Assembly (NCBI RefSeq): GCF_900113085.1
Contig: NZ_FOOC01000003.1
Location: 124,001 to 188,000, forward strand
From: Fontimonas thermophila
Lineage (GTDB): Bacteria; Pseudomonadota; Gammaproteobacteria; Nevskiales; Nevskiaceae
Direction of reading: 5' to 3'
DNA length: 64,000 nt
How positions within the stretch are numbered: position 1 is the first letter of the stretch; every line of letters begins with the position of its first letter. This document shows, one piece after another, positions 18,135 to 26,571 of this stretch. The notes under the pieces are model-generated. The model did no database searches. It was not told the origin of the DNA and was given only the letters and a program-made list of their open reading frames with translations. Both the position numbers and the translations under genes were made by a program.

Positions 18135-19484
18135 ATGATCCAGGCACCGATTCGCAGACTTATCCGCTTTTGCACGCACCTTTGCACGGTTGCGGTTTTC
18201 GCGGTCACCGCCGTTGCGGGGGCATCCGATACCGGTGGTCATGTCGTGCTCGTCGAGAAAGGAACACATCGGCTGCATCGCGCATCTGGCGAGGTCACCC
18301 GCGTGGCGGTCGGAAGCCCTGATATCGCCGACGTCAGCGTGATCAATCGCCGCGAGCTGCTGATCACCGGCAAAGCCCTGGGTGTGACCAGCCTGTTGGT
18401 CTGGACCAAGGGCGTCCAGACCCCGCAGGAGTACCGTATCCGCGTCGGTGCCGTGAAAGATCCCGTGCAGGCAACACAGGCCGATCCCGAGCTCGCCCGT
18501 GCGATCATCGACGAGGGACGCAGCCTCTCGGGCCGTCTGCCCAATCTGCTCGCACACCGCCGTGCGATGCTTTCGGCCCAGGTGCCCAAGGAGGGGGCAA
18601 TGGCCGACCGCAGCAGCGTTGAACTCGAGACGCAGGTGATGACCTCGGTGAAAATCGCCGACGTCGCCCGCAGCACGCTGCAGCGGTATGGCTTGCATGG
18701 CAGCAAAACCGGCCGCAACACCTCGGGTGGCGTGTTTGCGCCCGGCAGCCTCGGTGGCGTCCGCCAGGATGCCAGCGGCATCACGTTCACGCAGACGCTG
18801 CCGATCCAGAACGCCTTCAACCTGGTCCTGGCCGATCCCGGCCGTGGTCTGCTCGGCATCATCAGCCTGCTCGAGAGCAAGGGATTGGTGCGCACACTCG
18901 CCGAGCCGAGTCTGCTCGCGATGAGCGGTCAGACCGCGAGCTATCTGGCCGGTGGCGAGTTTCCGGTACCGGTCACCCAGGGCGGGGCGACCTCTGGTGG
19001 GATTTCGGTCGAGTACAAGGAGTTTGGCGTGCGGTTGAGTCTGTCCCCGACCGTGCTCGCGCGCGACCGCATCGCCCTGAAGGTCGCTCCGGAAGTCAGC
19101 GACCTTGATTTTTCCGCGGGGATCCAGATCGGGGGGGTGTCGGTGCCGGCACTCAAGGTTCGTCGTACCGAGACGACGATCGAACTGGGTGACGGCGAGA
19201 GCTTCGTGATTTCCGGGCTGGTGAGCAGCAGCCTTGCCAACAACATCGACAAGCTGCCCTGGCTCGGCGACATCCCGGTGCTGGGCGCCTTTTTCAAATC
19301 CACAAATTTGCAGCGCGAGGATCGCGAATTGATCATGGTGGTGACACCGCGTCTGGTGCGGCCACTGGCGCGCGAGGCGCGCCTGCCCAGGCTGCCCGGC
19401 GCCGAGTACGACCGTTACGAGCCCAGCCCGGCGCGCAATATTTTCCTCGAACGCGGTGATTTCGACTCCGGTTTCAGCCGCTAG
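18135..19484 (+). CDS. rcpA: Tad secretin RcpA/CpaC
   Basis: The outer-membrane channel through which the Flp pilus emerges. The 449-residue product has a signal peptide, an N-terminal pilus-formation/BON-like domain (VGSPDIADVSVINRRELLIT with GKALGVTSLLVW), then the secretin core with VRTLAEPSLLAMSGQTASYL, GGEFPVPV, and the late PWLGDIPVLGAFFKST and LIMVVTPRLVRP motifs. Order cpaB-rcpA-tadZ is standard. No separate rcpB gene is seen. Confidence 0.95.
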   Translation: MIQAPIRRLIRFCTHLCTVAVFAVTAVAGASDTGGHVVLVEKGTHRLHRASGEVTRVAVGSPDIADVSVINRRELLITGKALGVTSLLVWTKGVQTPQEYRIRVGAVKDPVQATQADPELARAIIDEGRSLSGRLPNLLAHRRAMLSAQVPKEGAMADRSSVELETQVMTSVKIADVARSTLQRYGLHGSKTGRNTSGGVFAPGSLGGVRQDASGITFTQTLPIQNAFNLVLADPGRGLLGIISLLESKGLVRTLAEPSLLAMSGQTASYLAGGEFPVPVTQGGATSGGISVEYKEFGVRLSLSPTVLARDRIALKVAPEVSDLDFSAGIQIGGVSVPALKVRRTETTIELGDGESFVISGLVSSSLANNIDKLPWLGDIPVLGAFFKSTNLQREDRELIMVVTPRLVRPLAREARLPRLPGAEYDRYEPSPARNIFLERGDFDSGFSR

Positions 19485-19539
19485 TCCAACCATTCATGGT
19501 GACTAGAATGCGCGGATCGAACCATCGGGATGCGAGAAC

Positions 19540-20730
19540 ATGAAAACCCAGGCCATCGTGGTCGCCGACGATCCCGTTTACCTGAGCTGGCTTGAGAACG
19601 CCGCCGGGCAGGGGGCCGAGTTTTCACTGGTGCGGCCGCTCGACGCCGAGGATCTGATCGAGCGCGTACAGGCGATGGGGCGTATCGACGTCGCCTTCTT
19701 CCAGTTCGAAAGCAGCAATCTCGACAGCCGCGTCAGCATGATGGAGCGTCTGGTCGAGCGCATGCCGGATCTACCGGTTGCTGGCCTCGGGGCCGACAGC
19801 AATCCCGACATCGTGCTCGCGGCGATGCGCGCCGGTGCGCGCGATTTTTTCGTGCTGCGCCGTGACGAGAGCGATGTCGCAGCACTGATGTCCAAGCTGC
19901 TGCGCCGAGCCGCGCCGGCGGCGCGAGCCGTGCAGAAACAGGGCCGGATGTTCGGCGTGTTTGCGGCGCATCCCACCGACATCGTCGCCTTTGTTGCCGA
20001 GCATCTGGCACTCGCTGCCGTCGATATGCTGCCGCACAACGAGCCGGTTTTGCTGGTGGATATGGCCACTCCCGCCGGTGCCGCGGCGATCTTCCTCAAC
20101 ATCAACCAGTCTTACAGCGTTCTCGACGCAATCAACGATGTCTATCGGTGTGACCAGACGCTGGTCGATACCGCTTTTTCCAAGCACCCGAGCGGACTCT
20201 ACCTGCTGAGTTTGCCGGAGGATCTGGTCGGCAGACCGCAGGTGAATTTCGAGGAATTCGCCAAGCTGCTGCAGGTCGTGCGCGGTCTGTTCGGCTGTGT
20301 CATCGTCACCTTCGATGGGCATCTGCCCCTGCCAGCCATCGCCAGCATCATCACCCAGGCGGACCGTTCGGTGCTGTTGTCCGACCAGTCGATCATCAAG
20401 TCGCGGCACTGCAAGTATCTATTGCGGGCGCTGCGGCTCGAGGACTGCCCGCTCGATCGCACCGCACTGGTCGTCGACAACTACCGTCGCCGGCTCGGGC
20501 TGGAGCCGGAGAATCTGGCCCAGATCCTCGATCTGCCCGTACTCGGCACCTTGGCTTGCAGCCATGGCCATGCGCGTATCCAGGCGATGAATGCCGGCGA
20601 GCCGCTGTTCACGCTCGCGCCCAAGGATCCGTTCTGCGCCGATGTGCGCCGGCTCACGGCGGCCCTCTTGGGGGGGCAGGCACGGATGGAGCCCGCTGCA
20701 CGTGGTTTTCTGAGCCGCCTGCTCGGTTGA
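19540..20730 (+). CDS. tadZ: TadZ/CpaE-like pilus assembly ATPase-fold protein
   Basis: A 396-residue protein that localises the tad machinery to the pole in known systems. The N-terminal part (about 1-120) looks like an atypical receiver domain; the rest is a MinD/ParA-like fold with recognisable pieces such as EPVLLVDMATPAG and later VIVTFDG. The Walker A motif expected near residues 130-145 is not there: the sequence reads GVFAAHPTDIV with no KGGxGKT. It probably does not hydrolyse ATP in the usual way. It lies 55 bases after rcpA and 7 bases before tadA. Confidence 0.88.
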   Translation: MKTQAIVVADDPVYLSWLENAAGQGAEFSLVRPLDAEDLIERVQAMGRIDVAFFQFESSNLDSRVSMMERLVERMPDLPVAGLGADSNPDIVLAAMRAGARDFFVLRRDESDVAALMSKLLRRAAPAARAVQKQGRMFGVFAAHPTDIVAFVAEHLALAAVDMLPHNEPVLLVDMATPAGAAAIFLNINQSYSVLDAINDVYRCDQTLVDTAFSKHPSGLYLLSLPEDLVGRPQVNFEEFAKLLQVVRGLFGCVIVTFDGHLPLPAIASIITQADRSVLLSDQSIIKSRHCKYLLRALRLEDCPLDRTALVVDNYRRRLGLEPENLAQILDLPVLGTLACSHGHARIQAMNAGEPLFTLAPKDPFCADVRRLTAALLGGQARMEPAARGFLSRLLG

Positions 20731-20737
20731 TGCGTGG

Positions 20738-21982
20738 ATGCGTCCGGATTCGCAGATGAACGCGCCCTCGTCAGATCCGCAGATCACCCGTTTCAGGCTG
20801 TCGGATCAGTACCAGCAGCTGAAGAACAATTTTCACCGCCACCTGATCCAGCAGATCGAGGAGCGCAATCTCGATATCGACCATTGGGACGCGCAGAAGG
20901 TCGAGCGTTTCGTCACCGAGCAGATGCGTCGTTATGTCATCGAACAGCGTCTGCCGATCAATCAGCGTGAGTCCGAGGCGCTCGCGCGCGATGCCCGCGA
21001 TGAGCTGATGGGGTATGGCCCGATCCAGGCGCTGATCGACGATGACAGCGTCAATGACATCGTCGTCAATGGCCCCAATACCGTGTTCGTCGAACGTGAC
21101 GGCCGGCTGTACAGCGCGCCGGTGCGTTTCTTCAACGACGCCCACGTCGTGCGTGTGATCCAGCGCATTCTTGCCCCGATCGGCCGACGCGTCGATGAAT
21201 CGACGCCGATGGTCGATGCGCGCCTTCCCGACGGTTCCCGCGTCAACGCCATCATTCCGCCGATCGCTCTTGATGGCCCGTGTCTGTCGATCCGCAAATT
21301 CCGCAGGCAGCCACTGAGTGCGGATGATCTGTTGCGCTTGGGCACGCTCAGCGCTGCCGAGCTGCAGTTTCTCAAAGAGCGTGTCGAGAAACGGACCAAT
21401 CTGATCGTTGTCGGTGGAACCGGCTCGGGCAAGACCACGTTCCTGAACCTGCTATCCCAGTGGATTCCGCACGACGAGCGCGTGATCACCGTCGAGGACG
21501 CCGCCGAGCTGCGGTTACAACATCCGCATGTCGTGCGCCTGGAAACCCGTCCGCCCAATCTCGAGGGCGAACGCGCGGTGACGGCGCGGGATCTCGTGCG
21601 CAATGCGCTGCGCATGCGTCCAGACCGCATCATCGTCGGCGAGGTGCGTGGCGACGAAGTCCTGGACATGCTCCAGGCGATGAACACCGGGCACGACGGT
21701 TCGATGACGACGCTGCATGCCAACAGCACGCGCGATGCCATCCATCGCCTCGAGCTGCTCGCGGGGTTCGCCGGTTACACCGGCAGTGAGATCACCTTCC
21801 GGGGGCAGATCGCCTCCGCGATCCAGTTGATGGTCCACGTCAGCCGGCTCAAGGGCGGCGAACGGCGTGTCATGTCGATCACCGAGGTTCTGGGTACGCG
21901 CGGTCACGAAATGATCATGCGCGATCTGTTCCGGTATGACCTCGAACGTGGCGAGCACGTCGATTGCAGGGAGCGTGGGTGA
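20738..21982 (+). CDS. tadA: Tad pilus secretion ATPase TadA/CpaF
   Basis: The hexameric type II/IV secretion ATPase that powers Flp pilus assembly. The 414-residue product contains the CpaF N-terminal domain (DELMGYGPIQALIDDDSVND), Walker A GGTGSGKTTF with Lys232, Walker B-region RMRPDRIIVGEVRG and the conserved AMNTGHDGSMTTLHANS. An alternative ATG at 20756 has a GGA 7 bases upstream and would remove six residues. The stop overlaps the tadB ATG (TGATGG), so the two are coupled. Confidence 0.95.
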   Translation: MRPDSQMNAPSSDPQITRFRLSDQYQQLKNNFHRHLIQQIEERNLDIDHWDAQKVERFVTEQMRRYVIEQRLPINQRESEALARDARDELMGYGPIQALIDDDSVNDIVVNGPNTVFVERDGRLYSAPVRFFNDAHVVRVIQRILAPIGRRVDESTPMVDARLPDGSRVNAIIPPIALDGPCLSIRKFRRQPLSADDLLRLGTLSAAELQFLKERVEKRTNLIVVGGTGSGKTTFLNLLSQWIPHDERVITVEDAAELRLQHPHVVRLETRPPNLEGERAVTARDLVRNALRMRPDRIIVGEVRGDEVLDMLQAMNTGHDGSMTTLHANSTRDAIHRLELLAGFAGYTGSEITFRGQIASAIQLMVHVSRLKGGERRVMSITEVLGTRGHEMIMRDLFRYDLERGEHVDCRERG

Positions 21983-22902
21983 TGGCCTTGGTCGCGGTCT
22001 TTGTGTGCGCGCTTGCCCTCGCGGCGCTGGCCATCGTTTTGTTCATCCGCGCCGGCCGCCGCGAGCGCGAGGAGGAAATCCTGCTGCGCCTGCGGGCAAT
22101 GGGCGGCGATGAATCCGCTTACGTCATGCGGTCCGCAGACCAGGTGCGCAATCCGGTGCTGCGGGCGCTCTGTCACTTCGTGTGGCGCACCGGTGCTGAG
22201 CTGACGCCGGATACGATCGTGCGCATTCTGCTCGTGCTGGTGGCGCTCGGTGTCGTCGCCGTGGTCGTGCTCGGTGTTTTCGGCGGGCTGTCGGCGACCG
22301 CATTCCTGCTGGTCTTCGGCTGGGCCTGGCTCAACCGGCAGGCGGCACGGCGGCGCGCACAAATCGTCGAGCAGCTTCCGGCTTTTCTCGAGGGGGTGAT
22401 CCGGGTGCTGGGCGCCGGCAACACGCTCGATGAGGCCATTTCCGCCGCTGCACGTGAGAGCCCGGATCCGATCCGCCCGCTGTTCTTGAGTGTCGGCCGG
22501 CAAGTACGGCTCGGTGCACCGATCGAGTCCGTGCTGATGGAGGCGGCCGAGATCCATCAGTTGCGCGATCTCAAGGTGATCGCCCTGGCCGCCGCGATCA
22601 ACCGCAAATACGGCGGCAGTCTGCGCAACGTGCTGCGCAGCCTGATCCAGGCCGTGCGCGCCCGCGACATGGCGGCCCGCGAATTGCGCGCTCTGACTGC
22701 GGAGACCCGCTTCTCGGCGATGGTGCTGTCCATCATCCCCGTTGGATTGATGCTCTACATCTTCGCCCAGAATCCCGATTACTACCGCACGATGTGGAAC
22801 GATGCCGTTGGCCGCTGGCTGCTGATCGGTTCGGTGATCCTGCAGCTCGTCGGCGTGCTGGTGATCTACCGCATGATGCGCTCGACCGAGGATCCAACAT
22901 GA
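21982..22902 (+). CDS. tadB: Tad pilus inner-membrane protein TadB
   Basis: A 306-residue GspF-family membrane protein that forms the inner-membrane platform with TadC. Hydrophobic helices lie near residues 4-22, 76-110 and two at the C-terminus. The T2SF core contains QLPAFLEGVIRVLGAGNTLD and later KYGGSLRNVLRSL. The start at 21982 overlaps the tadA stop by one base; the longer frame from 21964 would begin inside tadA. The stop overlaps the tadC ATG (ATGA). Confidence 0.93.
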   Translation: MALVAVFVCALALAALAIVLFIRAGRREREEEILLRLRAMGGDESAYVMRSADQVRNPVLRALCHFVWRTGAELTPDTIVRILLVLVALGVVAVVVLGVFGGLSATAFLLVFGWAWLNRQAARRRAQIVEQLPAFLEGVIRVLGAGNTLDEAISAAARESPDPIRPLFLSVGRQVRLGAPIESVLMEAAEIHQLRDLKVIALAAAINRKYGGSLRNVLRSLIQAVRARDMAARELRALTAETRFSAMVLSIIPVGLMLYIFAQNPDYYRTMWNDAVGRWLLIGSVILQLVGVLVIYRMMRSTEDPT

Positions 22903-23840
22903 GCCCGACGGTTTTCGCCGGTCTGGTGGCCGCGGCCATCCTCGTCGCTGCGGTTGCGCTGGGTGCCGTCGCGGTGCTGGTGATGCGCGTCCGCACCGAG
23001 GCGCAGATACGCCGGCGGCTGTCGCCGGAAGTCGGCGGCGACGTGGTAATCGACGAGCGTGCGGACGCGCCGCTGCTGTCGACGATGGCGCGCGGAGGAC
23101 GTGCGCTCGAGGGTGTCATCGATGCCGAAGGCGAAAGCGCGCGTTTGCTGTTGCAGGCCGGTTGGCGCGGGTCGGAGCAGCGGCTGCTCTGGTATGCCTT
23201 CCAGGCCGCGTTGCCGTTCGCGCTCGGCGGACTCGTGCTGCTGTTCTGGGTGACCAGCGACGTGCACAACAAAGCGCTCGTCGTGCCTCTGCTGGCGCTC
23301 GCCGCGGCGATTCTGGCCTTTCTGCTGCCGCGCTGGATCCTGCGTTCGGTGGCCTCCGCGCGCCAGCGCCGGATCAAGAACGAGGTCCCGTTGTTCATCC
23401 ACTTGCTGCTGTTGTTGTTCGAAGCGGGGCTGTCCACCCGTCAGGCTCTGGCGAGCCTGGTCCGTGAGGGTGGTGGGGTACTGCCGGAGATCGGCCGCGA
23501 GCTGGAACTGGCCATTCGCCAGTTGGAGGCGGGTGCCGACATCGGCGAGGTCATGAAGAACCTCTCCGAGACGCTCGATGTCGATGATTTGACGACAGTG
23601 TTCGCCGTTCTGCGCCAGGTTGACCGCTACGGTGGCGAGATCCGCGAACCGCTGCTCGATGCCCTCGAGGTGATCGAGGAGCGGCGTGGGCTGGATTTGC
23701 GCGAAAAGGTGAATCTGTTGTCAGGACGCATGACCGTGGTCATGGTCGGGTTCTTTTTTCCGGCGCTCCTGGCCTTCGTCGCCGGCCCGGCGTTCGTTGC
23801 GATCATCCGCGCATTGGGGCAGGTCAGTGGCCGTGAATAG
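22899..23840 (+). CDS. tadC: Tad pilus inner-membrane protein TadC
   Basis: A 313-residue partner of TadB in the tad platform. It starts with one N-terminal helix (VFAGLVAAAILVAAVALGAV), has a central pair of helices, and a C-terminal T2SF core with PLFIHLLLLLFEAGLSTRQA and LREKVNLLSGRMTVVMVGFF. The ATG overlaps the tadB stop (ATGA). I chose this start because the longer frame from 22794 lies inside tadB. Confidence 0.93.
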   Translation: MSPTVFAGLVAAAILVAAVALGAVAVLVMRVRTEAQIRRRLSPEVGGDVVIDERADAPLLSTMARGGRALEGVIDAEGESARLLLQAGWRGSEQRLLWYAFQAALPFALGGLVLLFWVTSDVHNKALVVPLLALAAAILAFLLPRWILRSVASARQRRIKNEVPLFIHLLLLLFEAGLSTRQALASLVREGGGVLPEIGRELELAIRQLEAGADIGEVMKNLSETLDVDDLTTVFAVLRQVDRYGGEIREPLLDALEVIEERRGLDLREKVNLLSGRMTVVMVGFFFPALLAFVAGPAFVAIIRALGQVSGRE

Positions 23841-24528
23841 GATCATGACCGTTTTGGCGGCGATCGGTACGCTCACCCTGGGTGCCTGTGCCTTGCCGCA
23901 GCGCATCGATGCATCCGCTGACGCGCCTGCCGGCGCGTCCGGCACCGAGATCGACCGCGAGCTGTACGGCCAGCTGATCCGTTCGATGCTCGATCAGGGG
24001 CAGTACTATGCCGCGCTCGCCCATGTGCAGCAGCGCCAGCGCAGCGGGGGGGGCGACCGCACCGAGCTGCGCTATCTGGAGGCCGAGGCACGTCGGGGTC
24101 TGGGCCAGGTGGAGGCAGCCAGAACCCTGTATGAAGGCTTGTTGAAGACGGCTTATGCTGCCCGCGCCTATCACGGGTTGGGTTTGCTGTACGCCGGGTC
24201 CGACTTGGATCGGGCGATCGGTTATCTGCGCGAGGCGGCGGTCCGCGCGCCGACCGATGCCGATGTCCGCAACGATCTCGGTTATGCGCTGCTCAAGGCG
24301 CGCCGCGACGCCGAGGCCTTGCACGAGCTGGCCACCGCGGTCGAGCTTGCGCCGGAGTCCGAAAAAGCGCGCAATAATCTCATGCTGCTGCTGATGGTGC
24401 GCGGCGATGAGGCGGCCGTGAACCGCGTCGCCCGCGAGGCAGCGGTGCCGGCTGAGACGATGGCGCGCCTGCGCAAGCAGGCCGCAGAGTTGAGGGCCCC
24501 GCGCGGGGCGACAGGAGGCAGGCCATGA
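23833..24528 (+). CDS. tadD: TPR lipoprotein TadD
   Basis: Pilotin-like TPR lipoprotein of the tad system, probably helping the secretin reach the outer membrane. The product is 231 residues from a GTG at 23833, with a lipobox LGAC and lipidated Cys19, then several TPR units (AARTLYEGLLKTAYAARAYH, DLDRAIGYLREAAVRAPTDA, ALHELATAVELAPESEKARN). The GTG overlaps tadC by 8 bases and puts an arginine before the hydrophobic segment; the ATG at 23845 is an alternative that lacks that charge. Confidence 0.9.
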   Translation: MNRIMTVLAAIGTLTLGACALPQRIDASADAPAGASGTEIDRELYGQLIRSMLDQGQYYAALAHVQQRQRSGGGDRTELRYLEAEARRGLGQVEAARTLYEGLLKTAYAARAYHGLGLLYAGSDLDRAIGYLREAAVRAPTDADVRNDLGYALLKARRDAEALHELATAVELAPESEKARNNLMLLLMVRGDEAAVNRVAREAAVPAETMARLRKQAAELRAPRGATGGRP

Positions 24529-24812
24529 ACCAGCAGACCGGAAGGACTTGGGTGCTCGCACTCGCACTGGCGGCGACGTGCGCAGTCGCGGTAGCGGCAG
24601 AGCCCACGCAGGCGCCGCGGGTCGGTGATGCGACGCGCGCCTGGCTCGAGCTGCAGGCGAGCGGCAACGCCGCGCTGGGTACGCTGCGGCCGCTGCCGGG
24701 CGAGATTGCCGACAAAGCCTACCAGCGTTACCTCAAGAGCTTCGACAACCGTATTCCCGACAGCTATGCGCGCGAAAGCTTCGTGTCGGCGTCGGGTTCC
24801 GGTGGTTCCTGA
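24525..24812 (+). CDS. DUF3613 small secreted protein
   Basis: A 95-residue protein with a signal peptide (about residues 1-25, ending AVAVAAEP) and a conserved core WLELQASGNAALGTLRPLPG followed by EIADKAYQRYLKSF. This matches DUF3613, a family regularly found inside tad loci with no assigned function. The ATG overlaps the tadD stop (ATGA), so it is part of the operon. Confidence 0.88.
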   Translation: MNQQTGRTWVLALALAATCAVAVAAEPTQAPRVGDATRAWLELQASGNAALGTLRPLPGEIADKAYQRYLKSFDNRIPDSYARESFVSASGSGGS

Positions 24813-24825
24813 TCGTCCGCACGCG

Positions 24826-26550
24826 ATGCTTCGTCACCAGCAAACCGGTGCGGTCGCCGTGTTCGCGGCGATTGCCGTCGGTGCAGGGCTGGTTGCGCTG
24901 GCTCTGGCGGTGGACGTCGGCCGCCTCTATGTCGCCCAGCGCGAGCTGCAGCGCATGGCCGATACCGCCGCACTCGATGCGGCACGGGTGGCGGGCGGCT
25001 GCATGGGCGTACCGGCCGATCCGCAGGCAGCGGCCTACGGCGAAACCTTGGCCAGCGTCGCGCGCAATGGTGGGCGCGCGCGCGAGGTCGAGCCTTTGGC
25101 CGTTGTCCTGGGACGCGACGTGCTTGCTGCCGACGGGCGCCATTATTTCGCGCCCGCCCAGACAGAGGAAACGGTGCACGCCGTGCAGGTGACACTGACC
25201 CGGCCGGCGCCGCAGCGGGTGCTGCCATTGGGACCCCCGGCTGGCCGGTTGGTGGCGCGGGCGGCGGCACGCTCGCGACCCTACGCCAGCGTGCACGTGG
25301 GCAGCCGTCTCGTGGCCCTCGATCCAGAAGGACTCAATCCGCTTCTCGACCGTGCTTTCGGCGGCAACGGTCTGCACGTCAGCGCCGTGGGTTACACCAG
25401 CCTGTTCGAGGCCAGCGTGCCGCTCGATTCCTTGATCGACACCCTGACACCGGGTGCGGTCGATCGACTGCGCTTCCGCGAGGAGACCGTGCCTGGGCTT
25501 CTGCGCACGATGGCCGATACCTTGGCCGCCTCCGGCAACGAGGCGGCGGCGATGGCCGCGCGCGAGATCGCAGCGAGTGCCGATCGCTCGCAGGGGATCG
25601 CTCCGGAGGAAGTCATCAGCGTCCAGCGCGAGTCGGCGCAACTCGTCGGCAGCGCGCTGATTGGCGCCGGCCAGCTCACCTTGCTCACCGCCCAGGCCAC
25701 CAGCGAGTCGGCCGCGATCGAATTTTTGTATACGCTGCCGCCACCGCTGGGTGACAGCCGTGCCTTGGTGCGCTTCATCGATCCGGGGCGGATCGCGCTG
25801 CTTTCACCCCTGATGCCGGGCGAGACGCCGCGCTATGCAAGCAATACCCAGGGCGTGCTCGTCGCGGAGGTGATTCCGCAGAGTATCGCACTGGGTGGGG
25901 CGATGCGCTTGCCGGTCTGGGTCCAGGTCGCCCAAGCCACTGCCGAAGTCACCGATATCCAGTGCGCGCGCAGCGACTTTCCGCGTGACGTCGTCACCGT
26001 CGATGCCCGTGCCAGCGTGAGCCGGATGGGTATCGGTGAATTCGATGACATCGAAGGTCCCGCGCCGCAGCCGCGTCCGGCAACGCTGTTCGATGCGCCG
26101 CTGGCGGCGGGGTTTTTGGGGATCCCGGTGCCGGTGCACGTGCAGGTCCGCGCCTATGCGGTCGCCGATGTGCCGGGCGATCGGCGCCAGCTCGTCTTCG
26201 AAGGACCGTTTCCGTCGCCTCCCCAGACCATCGGCGGACCGGACACCGCCGCCATCCTTCAGGCGCTTGCGCTGCTGCCGTCGCAGCTCGATGTCCAGGT
26301 GCAAATCGTGCCGGTCGGCGCCCCCGGTGGGCCGGCGCTCGGAGCGGTGGATGCAAGCGTGCGCCGTTTGATTGAAGGCGCACAACAGCGCCTGGAGGCT
26401 GCGTTGCGGGCACAGATCAGCGAGCTGCTGATCGACGCCGGTGATGAGATCGTCGTTGGCGCGCTTAGCCGTACCGGGTTGACGCTGGGTGGCGCGGATG
26501 TGCGCGTCACCGACGTGGTGGCCAAGGAACCGTATCTGTTCGCCCGTTAG
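24826..26550 (+). CDS. tadG: TadG-like Flp pilus assembly protein
   Basis: A 574-residue protein whose N-terminus has the TadG/TadE-type motif RHQQTGAVAVFAAIAVGAGL followed by a hydrophobic helix and DVGRLYVAQRELQRMADTAA with LDAARVAG, which is the signature of TadG-related proteins (Pfam TadG_N and DUF2134). The remaining 500 residues are periplasmic and without a motif I can name; no von Willebrand A metal site is seen. It begins 13 bases after the DUF3613 stop. I chose the ATG at 24826 because the longer frame overlaps the previous gene. Confidence 0.82.
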   Translation: MLRHQQTGAVAVFAAIAVGAGLVALALAVDVGRLYVAQRELQRMADTAALDAARVAGGCMGVPADPQAAAYGETLASVARNGGRAREVEPLAVVLGRDVLAADGRHYFAPAQTEETVHAVQVTLTRPAPQRVLPLGPPAGRLVARAAARSRPYASVHVGSRLVALDPEGLNPLLDRAFGGNGLHVSAVGYTSLFEASVPLDSLIDTLTPGAVDRLRFREETVPGLLRTMADTLAASGNEAAAMAAREIAASADRSQGIAPEEVISVQRESAQLVGSALIGAGQLTLLTAQATSESAAIEFLYTLPPPLGDSRALVRFIDPGRIALLSPLMPGETPRYASNTQGVLVAEVIPQSIALGGAMRLPVWVQVAQATAEVTDIQCARSDFPRDVVTVDARASVSRMGIGEFDDIEGPAPQPRPATLFDAPLAAGFLGIPVPVHVQVRAYAVADVPGDRRQLVFEGPFPSPPQTIGGPDTAAILQALALLPSQLDVQVQIVPVGAPGGPALGAVDASVRRLIEGAQQRLEAALRAQISELLIDAGDEIVVGALSRTGLTLGGADVRVTDVVAKEPYLFAR

Positions 26551-26571
26551 GGCGCCGAACCCGAGGATCAC

